From: an uncultured Collinsella sp.
GTDB taxonomy: Bacteria; Actinomycetota; Coriobacteriia; Coriobacteriales; Coriobacteriaceae
Assembly (NCBI GenBank): GCA_902464565.1
Contig: CABQJV010000001.1
Span: 87,056 to 151,055 of the forward strand
Length of the DNA: 64,000 nucleotides
Reading direction: 5' to 3'
A program made the position numbers and the translations under genes. Shown here one piece after another: positions 24,088 to 31,692 of the stretch. Position 1 is the first letter of the stretch. Each line of letters starts with the position of its first letter. The notes under the pieces were generated by a model. The model was not told the DNA's origin. It made no database searches and was given only the letters and a program-made list of their open reading frames with translations.

Positions 24088-25611
24088 TTACCTTACGTTG
24101 TCGTTCATCGCGAAGGAGTTCTTCATGGCGCAGCTCGTGGTGTAGAGCACCTTGCCCAACAGGGCATCGGTCTCCACCCGCACACGCTCGGCAAAGGCCT
24201 CGTTGGCGCGGGCAAGCTCGGCGGGCACCTCGGCCTTGGGCAGCGCGGCTACGACAGCGTCAACGTCGTGAATCTGCTTGTGGCCCATGCCGCCGACCTT
24301 CTCCTGATAATCCTCGACCGCGCGACCGCACTCGTGGAAGCGAACATCGGCCAAGGCGCCAATCAGGCGATTTGCCCAATAAAAATTCTCGGACGTCACG
24401 CGGGCCTGCGTGTCGGCATAGTACTCAGGCATGGTCTCGACATTGGCGTACAGCGGCACGAGCGCGTTAAACGAGTTGGAGCCAAACGCCATCCACTGTA
24501 CGGCGCGATATGCCGACTGAGCATAGGGGCGCAGCTGCAGCACGGCGAGCTGGCTGTTGCGGTTGATGCCGATGGGGCGATAGGCGCCGCGCGTGGCGGG
24601 CGTACCCTTGCTGCCGTAGCAGTCGTACTCCGTACCCTGGTAGTGGCTCGAAAGCACGTACTTGATGTCCTCGATGGTCACCTTGCGCTCGGGCACGCGG
24701 CTCCAGGGGATGTCGTCGCTCTCGGGCGTGTAGTCGGCGTCGGGACCGTCCCACACATCGCTGGGGTTGAGGCAGCGCTGCATGTACCAGGCGCGCGGCG
24801 TGTTGTAGACGTGGTCGCTGTCGCTGTGCGAGCCAAAGGCCTCGCGCGGGTTAAAGACCGTTGCCGGACCGTCACCCTCGACCCCCAGCGTCAGGTCCAG
24901 ATGCCACTCGGCCATCCAGGAACGCAGGTCGGCAGAGCACATGTGGTCGACCTGGGCGCCCTCGGCATCGTCCAGGTCAAAGCTGTCGATACCCAGCTGG
25001 TTGGGCATGGTCACATAGGCGTCATCGGGCACGCGCTTGGCAATCCAGTGGTGGCCACCGATAGTCTCGAGCCACCAAATCTCGTCCACATCACTAAAGG
25101 CGATGCCGTTGTTCTCGTAGGTACCGTAGCGCTCGAGCAGCTCGCCCAGGATGCGCACGCCGTCGCGGGCAGACTTGGCATACGGCAGCACCAGGGTCAC
25201 CATGTCCTCCTCACCCAGACCGCCGGGCTGCGCCGGAACATAGCCGTCCTCGCCCTCGTTGCCCTTGGCGGGCACGTAGCCCACGAGCGGATCGGCGCCG
25301 CGGACGCGCTCGTTGGTGGTGAGCGTCTCGGTTGCGGACATGCCAACATTGAGCTTGTTGAAGCCGGCCTCGGCCCAGATGCCGTGACCCGGGATAACGT
25401 CGGGGACGCTCGTGTAGCGCATGGAATTGTCGGGCAGCTCAACGGTCAGGTGGCTCAGGACACTCGTGTAGACACGCGGCTGCTCGTCGGGATGCACCAC
25501 GCGCATGCGCTTGGGCTCAAACACCCCGTTGGACGAGTCCTCGTTGCGGGCGACAAGCGTCGACCCGTCGTAGCTCGCATTCTTACCAACCAAAATCGTT
25601 GTGCACGGCAT
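24088..25611 (-). CDS. C69-family dipeptidase (PepD-like)
   Basis: The N-terminal nucleophile hydrolase cleaves dipeptides, with the N-terminal Cys as nucleophile. The mature protein begins CTTILVGKNASYDGS immediately after Met-Pro, and continues with ARNEDSS, as in C69/PepD enzymes. Further landmarks are HGIWAEAGFNKLNVGMSATET near residue 78, PLVGYVPAKG, and DEIWWLETIGGHHW near 174. The product has 507 residues, within the family range. Start choice: AAGGAGG lies 6 bases before the ATG at 25611 and almost touches the alternative ATG at 25617. There is no signal peptide, so it is cytosolic and probably serves peptide catabolism. It is monocistronic, followed by a hairpin terminator. Confidence 0.93.
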   Translation of the reverse strand: MPCTTILVGKNASYDGSTLVARNEDSSNGVFEPKRMRVVHPDEQPRVYTSVLSHLTVELPDNSMRYTSVPDVIPGHGIWAEAGFNKLNVGMSATETLTTNERVRGADPLVGYVPAKGNEGEDGYVPAQPGGLGEEDMVTLVLPYAKSARDGVRILGELLERYGTYENNGIAFSDVDEIWWLETIGGHHWIAKRVPDDAYVTMPNQLGIDSFDLDDAEGAQVDHMCSADLRSWMAEWHLDLTLGVEGDGPATVFNPREAFGSHSDSDHVYNTPRAWYMQRCLNPSDVWDGPDADYTPESDDIPWSRVPERKVTIEDIKYVLSSHYQGTEYDCYGSKGTPATRGAYRPIGINRNSQLAVLQLRPYAQSAYRAVQWMAFGSNSFNALVPLYANVETMPEYYADTQARVTSENFYWANRLIGALADVRFHECGRAVEDYQEKVGGMGHKQIHDVDAVVAALPKAEVPAELARANEAFAERVRVETDALLGKVLYTTSCAMKNSFAMNDNVR

Positions 25612-25698
25612 GCGCATCCTCCTTGAGCGAAGAAATTAAATGGCAACAGTGTATCGCTTTGGCTCAAAAAGGGCGAAGCCACAGCTCCGGCAACCCCT

Positions 25699-25928
25699 GT
25701 GGTCAAAAAATGCCAAATATGAGTACTGTCACCAATTTAGTAGTAGCAATTTTCCTTGTAACGAGTGCCAGAAATCCCCATTTGTCCAAAAGCAAGACAA
25801 CGTTATTCCCCATAGGTTCAATAAAATGGGCTCCCTGACGAGAATGAATATCGTTAGGGAGTCTAAAAGACGTAAAACATATGTGACTATCTTGGCAACA
25901 GTACTCATATTTGGCGTTTTTTGACCAC
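25699..25928. mobile_element. MITE-like 230-bp element with 31-bp inverted ends
   Basis: The ends (25699-25729 and 25898-25928) are inverted repeats of 31 bases with one mismatch, reading GTGGTCAAAAAA(T/C)GCCAAATATGAGTACTGT in two parts; weaker similarity (CCAA..TAGT) continues inwards. The interior is clearly more AT-rich than the surroundings, has no reading frame of note, and contains a CTCCCTGACGA/TCGTTAGGGAG hairpin. The heptamer AACCCCT occurs directly outside the left end and again 13 bases beyond the right end, which may or may not be a target duplication. It fills the spacer between the dipeptidase start and the folD end. Confidence 0.65.
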
Positions 25929-25965
25929 GTGGTATATAGCTAACCCCTCAAACAGCCCAAAACAC

Positions 25966-26820
25966 CTATTTCGATGCGCGCTCCGCCGCCTCGATCACGT
26001 GCTTGGCGAGAATCGCAGTGGTCACAGCGCCCACACCACCCGGCACGGGAGTAATTGCGCCAACGATCGACTCCGCAGCGTCAAAATCGACGTCGCCGAC
26101 CAGCTTGCCGGCGGCCTCATCCCAGTTGATGCCCACATCGATGATCGTCTGGCCCTCGCGGACCGCATCCGCGCCAATCGTGCGCGCACGTCCAACCGCG
26201 GCAACAACAATGTCGGCAGAACGGCACTCGGCAGCCAAGTCGCGCGTATGCGTATGGCACGTCGTCACTGTGGCATTGCGAGCCGTAAGCATGGCGGCAA
26301 CGGGACGGCCAATCACCAGCGATCGACCAACGACCGCGACCTTGGCCCCATCCAGCTCAACGCCGTAATGGTCCAGCAACGCCAGCACGGCCTCGGCCGT
26401 GCAAGGAGCAAAGCCCTCGCCTCGCCCCGAAAGCGTGGTAAGCAGCGAGGCCGGCGTCATGGAGTCAACGTCCTTGGCAGGATCGAGTGCCGCGGCAACT
26501 GCATCCTCGTCAAGTCCAGCGGGCAGCGGGCGGAACATCAAACAGCCATGAACAGCCGAATCGGTATTGATGTCCTCGATGGCCGTCAACAGCTCGTCCT
26601 GCGAAACATCGGCAGAAAGCAAAATGCGACGAGCTTCAATCCCCACTTTTTCGCAGCGCTTGAGCGCACCGCGCTCGTAGGACAGGTCGTCCTCGCGTTC
26701 ACCTACACGCACGATAGCCAACGTCGGAACAACGCCCCGCTCGCGCAGGGCTGCGCAGCGAGCAGCAAGCTCCTCAGTCAAAGCACGAGCAACGGGAGCA
26801 CCCTTCAGCAGTTCAGCCAT
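25966..26820 (-). CDS. folD: FolD-type methylene-tetrahydrofolate dehydrogenase, cyclohydrolase residues replaced
   Basis: FolD oxidises 5,10-methylene-THF to methenyl-THF with NAD(P) and usually also hydrolyses methenyl-THF. The 284-residue product shows the fold: KDVDSMTP (FolD KDVDG), FAPCTAEAV, VGRSLVIGRPVA (nucleotide loop) and the C-terminal ITPVPGGVGAVTTAIL. An ungapped match to E. coli FolD around VGEREDDLSYERGALKRCEKVG puts Ala52 where the cyclohydrolase Lys (K54 in E. coli) lies, and Phe96 in MFRPLP where the active-site Gln of VQLPLP lies. It is therefore probably a dehydrogenase only. The start at 26820 has GAGAGGAT upstream; the gene begins 2 bases after the stop of fchA, a separate cyclohydrolase. 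Longer starts back to 26886 overlap fchA and lack support. Confidence 0.92.
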   Translation of the reverse strand: MAELLKGAPVARALTEELAARCAALRERGVVPTLAIVRVGEREDDLSYERGALKRCEKVGIEARRILLSADVSQDELLTAIEDINTDSAVHGCLMFRPLPAGLDEDAVAAALDPAKDVDSMTPASLLTTLSGRGEGFAPCTAEAVLALLDHYGVELDGAKVAVVGRSLVIGRPVAAMLTARNATVTTCHTHTRDLAAECRSADIVVAAVGRARTIGADAVREGQTIIDVGINWDEAAGKLVGDVDFDAAESIVGAITPVPGGVGAVTTAILAKHVIEAAERASK

Positions 26821-26822
26821 GG

Positions 26823-27455
26823 CTATCCTCTCTTCCTTGCAGCGTCGGAGGCGCGGCGCGCCAGCGCATCGGCGCGCGGCAACCATGTGTCGAGTAACTC
26901 ATCACACGCCGTCTCGAGCTCCTCGGCACGAACGCGATCCTTCATAGACGTGGTGTTCGCAAAGAGCGTCAAACTCGCGCCCTGCATAGCGGCACGGCAG
27001 AACACGGCGCCGCACGCCACATCGGACAGCAGTTGACGCGAACCCTTGTCGGCCATGTCCTCGAGCAGCGCCAGCGCACGCCCGCAGGCATCCATAATGC
27101 GATACGGCGGCATAGCGGCCACATGCAACGCATCCTGAATCGCGGTCGCTCGAGCCGGATCGTCACGCGGAATACCGTACGCCGCGGACACCTGGCCGTA
27201 CGCACGAACGTCCTCGGCGACCAGACCCACAAGTTCCTGCGCCAACTCATCCGCCTGGGCAAACGCGCGCGTCAGATCGTCTGCGCGATCGGCAAGCGCA
27301 GGGTTTGTCGCCCCATAGCGAGCAACCATCCCGCAAAGCGAGGCGCCCAGTGCACCTACAAAGGCGCTCGCGCTACCGCCGCCGGGAACCGGCTCGCGTG
27401 CGGCAAGCGCCTCGGCAAACTCTCGACATGTTTTATCCATCATCTCTTGGCTCAT
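26823..27455 (-). CDS. fchA: Methenyl-tetrahydrofolate cyclohydrolase FchA (cyclodeaminase family)
   Basis: FchA hydrolyses 5,10-methenyl-THF to 10-formyl-THF. The 210-residue all-helical protein belongs to the formiminotransferase-cyclodeaminase family. The key folate-binding motif PVPGGGSASAFVGALGASL is near residue 23. CGMVARY follows, and later ALHVAAMPPYRIMDACGRAL and a VACGAVFCRAAMQGA segment match the family's second half. The ATG at 27455 is used, because AAGGTG lies 7 bases upstream; a GTG two codons earlier is possible. It is the first gene of an fchA-folD unit with a 2-base gap. With fhs at 37086 it completes the formate to methylene-THF route typical of anaerobes. Confidence 0.92.
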   Translation of the reverse strand: MSQEMMDKTCREFAEALAAREPVPGGGSASAFVGALGASLCGMVARYGATNPALADRADDLTRAFAQADELAQELVGLVAEDVRAYGQVSAAYGIPRDDPARATAIQDALHVAAMPPYRIMDACGRALALLEDMADKGSRQLLSDVACGAVFCRAAMQGASLTLFANTTSMKDRVRAEELETACDELLDTWLPRADALARRASDAARKRG

Positions 27456-27616
27456 ACGCACGCACCTTCAAGTCATATACATCGGTCGGGTGGCAACCGC
27501 CGACCGACCGCATCAATCACATAATGGTGCTAAGTCTAGCCCATAAGTACATGAGCGTCAGCGCACCTGGCCATCGCGGATTTCTATGACGAACGATAGG
27601 CCTCGGCACCGCAAAC

Positions 27617-27843
27617 ATGGGACACATGGCCCACCTTTCGAGACTTCCGGACGTCAAAAACTGAGGCATATCTATAAACAAGGAACCTGTTGGGGCAACG
27701 CCCACGCACGCGCGCCCCATTAAATCAACGGGCACCTCACCCCGGGGAGGGCCGACAGCATCGGCCCTCCCCTCTTTTGCGACCGCACATATTGCCACTT
27801 GTCGGCGCAATTCCAGCCCCCAGAATGGGACACATGGCCCACC
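27617..27843. repeat. Pair of 19-bp direct repeats flanking about 190 bases
   Basis: ATGGGACACATGGCCCACC occurs exactly at 27617-27635 and again at 27825-27843. Between them lie a plus-strand terminator hairpin and no convincing gene. The 460-base spacer (27456-27915) carries nothing else I can name. The repeats may be regulator sites or the ends of a duplicated element. Confidence 0.6.
27744..27778 (+). terminator. Terminator with no upstream gene; possible small RNA end
   Basis: GGGGAGGGCCGA (27744-27755) and TCGGCCCTCCCC (27761-27772) form a perfect 12-bp stem followed by TCTTTT. No plus-strand coding gene precedes it for many kilobases. A weak TATAAA box lies at 27673-27678, so a short non-coding transcript of about 90-100 bases is possible. 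Confidence 0.6.
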
Positions 27844-27915
27844 CTAGCGAGCCGTCCGCGCGTACAGTAAAGGCAGGTAATCCATGGGCGGTTACAGATC
27901 GAGGAGGACACGACC

Positions 27916-28509
27916 ATGAAAAAGAAGGCCTTTGCGATTCTCACCCTCTGCATCAGTCTCTTTGCCGCGGTTGCCCTGGTGGGTTGTGGCGGAAACGGCG
28001 ACGCTACCGGCAGTGGCGGTGACGGCGGCGCGGAAAAGCCAGCCGTGGATATGAGGACCGACTTCATTTGGTTTAAGGTCGAAGTCCCCGAGGGCGTCGA
28101 AATCACGGACGTCGCAGGCGATACCGCCGACAGGGCCCAGTTTAAGTTCACCGAGAGCGAGCATGCCAGCGACCGCTTCATCCCCGTCTTCGATCCTGAC
28201 AAGAACGCCGATGAACTGTTTGACTACGAGGCAAAGTGGAAGGCCAACTCCGGATGGACCGAGAGCGATCCCGTTAAGTACAACGGCAAGACCTGGCGCA
28301 GCGCCTACTTTACGCACTCGGGCGGTGTGACGACCGAGTACTTCACCGACGTTGACGGCGGCAGCGTGTACGTGCGCATCGACAATGTCGAGGAGCACAA
28401 GGACGCCGTCGAGACCATGATGAAGTCACTGGAGTTTGCCGACGACATCGCCGAGGCCAAGACCGAGGCCATGGACGTTAAGCTCGACGATATCGAGATC
28501 AAGCGCTAA
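27916..28509 (+). CDS. Predicted lipoprotein of unknown function
   Basis: The 197-residue protein has a lipoprotein signal: MKKKAF, a hydrophobic stretch, then the lipobox ALVGC with Cys at about residue 24, followed by a Gly/Asp/Ser linker. The mature part (about 150 residues) is acidic and predicted as mostly strands, with EVPEGVEITDV and FTESEHASDRFIPV; no catalytic motif is visible. The form (short lipidated domain, alternating strands, a helix near HKDAVETMMKSLEF) recalls small ligand-binding surface lipoproteins, but I cannot name a family. GAGGAGG lies before the ATG. A strong terminator follows at 28581-28615, so it is monocistronic. It opens an accessory stretch that also carries the surface PI-PLC. 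Confidence 0.85.
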   Translation: MKKKAFAILTLCISLFAAVALVGCGGNGDATGSGGDGGAEKPAVDMRTDFIWFKVEVPEGVEITDVAGDTADRAQFKFTESEHASDRFIPVFDPDKNADELFDYEAKWKANSGWTESDPVKYNGKTWRSAYFTHSGGVTTEYFTDVDGGSVYVRIDNVEEHKDAVETMMKSLEFADDIAEAKTEAMDVKLDDIEIKR

Positions 28510-28580
28510 GCGACTGGCGAGCGCAACGGGAAACACGGACGCAGCGCAAACAAGCGACGGTATCCCAGCGCTTCGTACCC

Positions 28581-28615
28581 AGGGAGGGCCGGTAAACCGA
28601 CCCTCCCTTTCTTTA
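28581..28615 (+). terminator. Rho-independent terminator after the lipoprotein gene
   Basis: AGGGAGGGCCGGT and ACCGACCCTCCCT form a stem with one mismatch and a very short loop, followed by TTCTTT. Confidence 0.85.
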
Positions 28616-28675
28616 TGTCAACGCAGTATAGTGACTAAAACGAGCGCATAACCGCACCCTGCGAATGGAGGAGTT

Positions 28676-31159
28676 ATGACCGAACACCACGCCATCAGTC
28701 GCCGAGCGTTTACGTTGAGCCTAGGACTTGCGGCATTGTCGCCATTTGCAAGCCTGCCCGAAACCGCGGGATTGGGCCTTCCCGTGCGCGCGGCATTTGC
28801 AGACGACGCTGTCACAGCGTCGGACAGCCTCGACAATTTCGTCATTCGCCTTCGCCCCGCGGGCTATCTTCGCACCGCGAGCGTCAACCAAGACGGCAAC
28901 GTTCGCGGCAACGTCTGCCATTTGTTTAACGACGGCACGTCCAGCAAGCTCATCCTTGAGAACGTAACGACCAAGAATGACGATACAAACTGGTATGCTA
29001 TCCGCACCTTGCTCAATTTCGAAGAGCATAAAAAGACGGGCTACAGCATTTGGTCGGTCGACGACGACTCGGACAAAGATGGAAAGGTCATCCACGTATG
29101 GGGCGGCGAGTATGACAACAAGCCCAGCCGCGCTTTTGCGTTCGAGCGTCAATCAAACGGAACCTATATCATCCGAGACCGCACGGTCGAGAAAGAAACC
29201 GAGAAAAAAGACATTAAGTACCTGGCAATAGAATCGAACGGCAAAGACCAGGACAACAATAAGATCTGCCATAAGAGTAAGAGCATTCCGTGGGAGCTAG
29301 AACTTGTCGGTTACGACATGGGCAAGATCAATACCACAGTTAGAAGTATCGACTGGACCACGTATAGCAGCTACGTCGACGGACCATGCTGGATGAAATA
29401 CGTCGACGACAACAAGTACCTCGACGAGCTGAGTATCCCGGGCACGCATGATTCGGGCACCTGCAGCGTGGACAACGACACCGAGCCCCAATCCTCACAA
29501 GCAAAGTGCCAGCAGGATTACATCCCCACGCAGTTGCTCGAAGGCATTCGCTATTTTGATATCCGACTCGGAAGGAACGACGAGAACGGCGACCCCGGTA
29601 TCGACCATGGAAGATGCTACCTGCTCAAAAAAGACGGGGGCTTTATGCATCTCTCCAATGTCATCGACTACTTCAAAACATTTTTGAACGAAAACCCATC
29701 AGAAGCGCTCATCATGCTTGCGTCACGAGGCAACGACGAGGCTACCGACGAAAGCGTTACGACGGCTTTCGCCAAGGTTATGCACGATAATCCCGATCTG
29801 TTCTACACGTCGAGCCGAATCCCCACACTGAACGAGGTGCGCGGAAAGATCGTCCTGCTGCGTCGATTTGTACTCGCCGGCAACAGCGTAAGCGGCCACA
29901 CGTGGGGCCTCGATCTCACCCAATGGGACGACAAAATCAAGGCGCATTCCGGGCAGTCGATGTGCCTCGTCCAAGACGCGCGAGGCTTTGAGACTACGGG
30001 CAATGCGGGCGACAAAGAGCCCTATTGCACCAAGGTATACGCCCAGGACCATTTTGAATGCACCGGAACCGACAAGACTAGCTGGGTCGATATGGCGCTG
30101 CGAGAGACGACCAATCTCACGCGCAACAAGGTGGACGTCGAGGACAATGATGGCGCCAAGGTGCAAGTCCTGGAACGCTGCTGGTCTATCAACTACACCA
30201 GTTGCACGAATTACAAACAAGGAAGCAATCCTTTTACCGCGTCGCGAGTGGTCAACGAGCATCTGTACAAGAGCCAGTACATCAATCCCAGCGGCAGCGA
30301 TAAAACAAAGTCAGATTGCCTCAAGCACGTTGGCATTATCGCGTCCGACTTTGTCGATTCGGCACTGGCCCGGAGCATCTACCAACGCAATTACGACGCG
30401 AAGCACAAGCCAACAGTTTCATGCTGCCTCCCGGACCGCATGCACATGACGTATGGAGACTCGCTGAGCGATGCCTCGCTCCAAGATGGCAAGACCGTTG
30501 GCGAGGGCCATTTCCGCCTTGTCGACAGCAGCAACGTACTCAACGTGGCGGCTTCGGGCCATGCGTTTGCCATCGAATATGTGGATGTCGATGCCCTGGG
30601 CAACGAGACCGCTACGGAGTTGCGGGGATCCGTGCCCATCGATATCAATCCGCGCGTGCTGACGCCCCATTTTGAGGGACTTGAAGGCCTTAAGGCCGGC
30701 GAGGATGTGCGCGCCAAGGTCACGGCGCCGCTCGACGGCAAGCTCGAAACCGATGCCTGTACGGCCCAGCTCGAATTTGTGCACGACGCGAACGGCGCTC
30801 CGGGCGCGGCAATGGCCGAGGGCGAAACATTTGCCGCAGGAACGTACTGGGTGCGCGTGAACGGTCTCTTGGGCGACGCGGCGCAGAACTACACGCTCGC
30901 CAGCGACGGAGCCGCAAGCTTTACCGTAGCGGCCTCGGGCAGTGCAGGCGCCGCCGGCGCCGGCACTGGCGCCAACGCGGGCAGCGCCGACAAGAACGGC
31001 AAGGGCAACAAGGGCAAGGGCTCGGGCGGAAAACTCGCCGACACAGGCGACGGCTCTGGCATCGCCGCCGGGCTCGCCGCTGCCGCCGTGGCGACGACGG
31101 TCGCCGGCACGGCAATGCTTGTTAACGACCGCGAAAGCACTAAGGACGCTAGCGAATAG
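28676..31159 (+). CDS. Surface phosphatidylinositol-specific phospholipase C, Tat-exported, LAxTG-anchored
   Basis: The 827-residue protein would cleave phosphatidylinositol or GPI-type lipids outside the cell. A Tat-type signal (SRRAFTLSLGLAAL) starts near residue 8. Residues about 50-215 look like a ricin-type beta-trefoil carbohydrate-binding domain. The PI-PLC X-like catalytic domain follows: LDELSIPGTHDSGT near residue 255 has the first catalytic His, and IRYFDIRLG and PGIDHGRCYLL carry metal or second-His positions. Beta-sandwich modules occupy about 590-760, followed by a Gly/Lys/Asn linker. The C-terminus is LADTG plus a hydrophobic Ala-rich helix and a short polar tail, a sortase signal of the LAxTG type used by class E sortases in actinobacteria. 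GGAGGAG precedes the ATG; a terminator follows. The lipid target, host or bacterial, is inferred. Confidence 0.85.
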   Translation: MTEHHAISRRAFTLSLGLAALSPFASLPETAGLGLPVRAAFADDAVTASDSLDNFVIRLRPAGYLRTASVNQDGNVRGNVCHLFNDGTSSKLILENVTTKNDDTNWYAIRTLLNFEEHKKTGYSIWSVDDDSDKDGKVIHVWGGEYDNKPSRAFAFERQSNGTYIIRDRTVEKETEKKDIKYLAIESNGKDQDNNKICHKSKSIPWELELVGYDMGKINTTVRSIDWTTYSSYVDGPCWMKYVDDNKYLDELSIPGTHDSGTCSVDNDTEPQSSQAKCQQDYIPTQLLEGIRYFDIRLGRNDENGDPGIDHGRCYLLKKDGGFMHLSNVIDYFKTFLNENPSEALIMLASRGNDEATDESVTTAFAKVMHDNPDLFYTSSRIPTLNEVRGKIVLLRRFVLAGNSVSGHTWGLDLTQWDDKIKAHSGQSMCLVQDARGFETTGNAGDKEPYCTKVYAQDHFECTGTDKTSWVDMALRETTNLTRNKVDVEDNDGAKVQVLERCWSINYTSCTNYKQGSNPFTASRVVNEHLYKSQYINPSGSDKTKSDCLKHVGIIASDFVDSALARSIYQRNYDAKHKPTVSCCLPDRMHMTYGDSLSDASLQDGKTVGEGHFRLVDSSNVLNVAASGHAFAIEYVDVDALGNETATELRGSVPIDINPRVLTPHFEGLEGLKAGEDVRAKVTAPLDGKLETDACTAQLEFVHDANGAPGAAMAEGETFAAGTYWVRVNGLLGDAAQNYTLASDGAASFTVAASGSAGAAGAGTGANAGSADKNGKGNKGKGSGGKLADTGDGSGIAAGLAAAAVATTVAGTAMLVNDRESTKDASE

Positions 31160-31194
31160 GCCAACCGGCACTTTCGGACGCATCGACTCGATGA

Positions 31195-31229
31195 GGGGCG
31201 CAGAGCACCGTTCTGCGCCCCCAATTTTT
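31195..31229 (+). terminator. Rho-independent terminator after the PI-PLC gene
   Basis: GGGGCGCAGA (31195-31204) and TCTGCGCCCC (31212-31221) are followed by AATTTTT. Confidence 0.88.
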
Positions 31230-31254
31230 ACCTTGGCCCGAACGCCGCCATAAG

Positions 31255-31524
31255 CTACATCACCATGTTCAGCGCGTTCACAAATTCCTGGGCCTTCGCA
31301 CGGCTACTCAGGCTAAAGACACAGGCAGTCAACAACCTGTTGCGCAGAAAAACGTCGCGGCCCTTGATCCTGCTGACTCCCGTGATGTCCTTAAGGTAGA
31401 CAATCTCGATATGCTTGCCGCCGAAAGTACCATTCTTGAGCACCTCGATACGGTTAGGCTAGATCTTGACGTCTTTAAACATGCCCGAACCTTTGTCCTG
31501 GAACAACAAGGTGCTGTTGTCCAT
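31255..31524 (-). pseudogene. Small PH-like protein gene broken by an in-frame TAG
   Basis: From the ATG at 31524 the frame reads MDNSTLLFQDKGSGMFKDVKI, then TAG (31461-31459), then continues in the same frame as PNRIEVLKNGTFGGKHIEIV and on to a second TAG at 31255. Both parts read as one roughly 89-residue domain. KDVKI(Y)PNRIEV and IVYLKDITGVSRIKGR are typical of small PH-like (bPH/SHOCT-associated) domains, where a Tyr usually stands at the broken position. A single base change of TAC or TAT to TAG would explain it. The region keeps its coding character after the stop, so the break is recent or is a sequencing error. Function of the intact form is unknown. Confidence 0.7.
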
Positions 31525-31692
31525 GCGTGTCACTCCCATGGGGTTCGCTAAAACTGCCTCTATGGTCACATTTTAGTCACCGCAAGGCTCCCATGCGAAG
31601 GTGCCAGACAGCAAAGCAATTCGTGTCCGCGCGAGGCTTTAAACTAAATGCGATAAAGATGCATTCCACAAGAGGAAAGTGGGGCGACAGTG

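Noticed and set aside
27517..27810. Minus-strand 97-codon frame in the spacer before the lipoprotein gene
   Set aside because: It runs through a perfect terminator stem and a direct repeat, has no ribosome binding site, and its residues resemble no family; it looks like a repeat read as protein.
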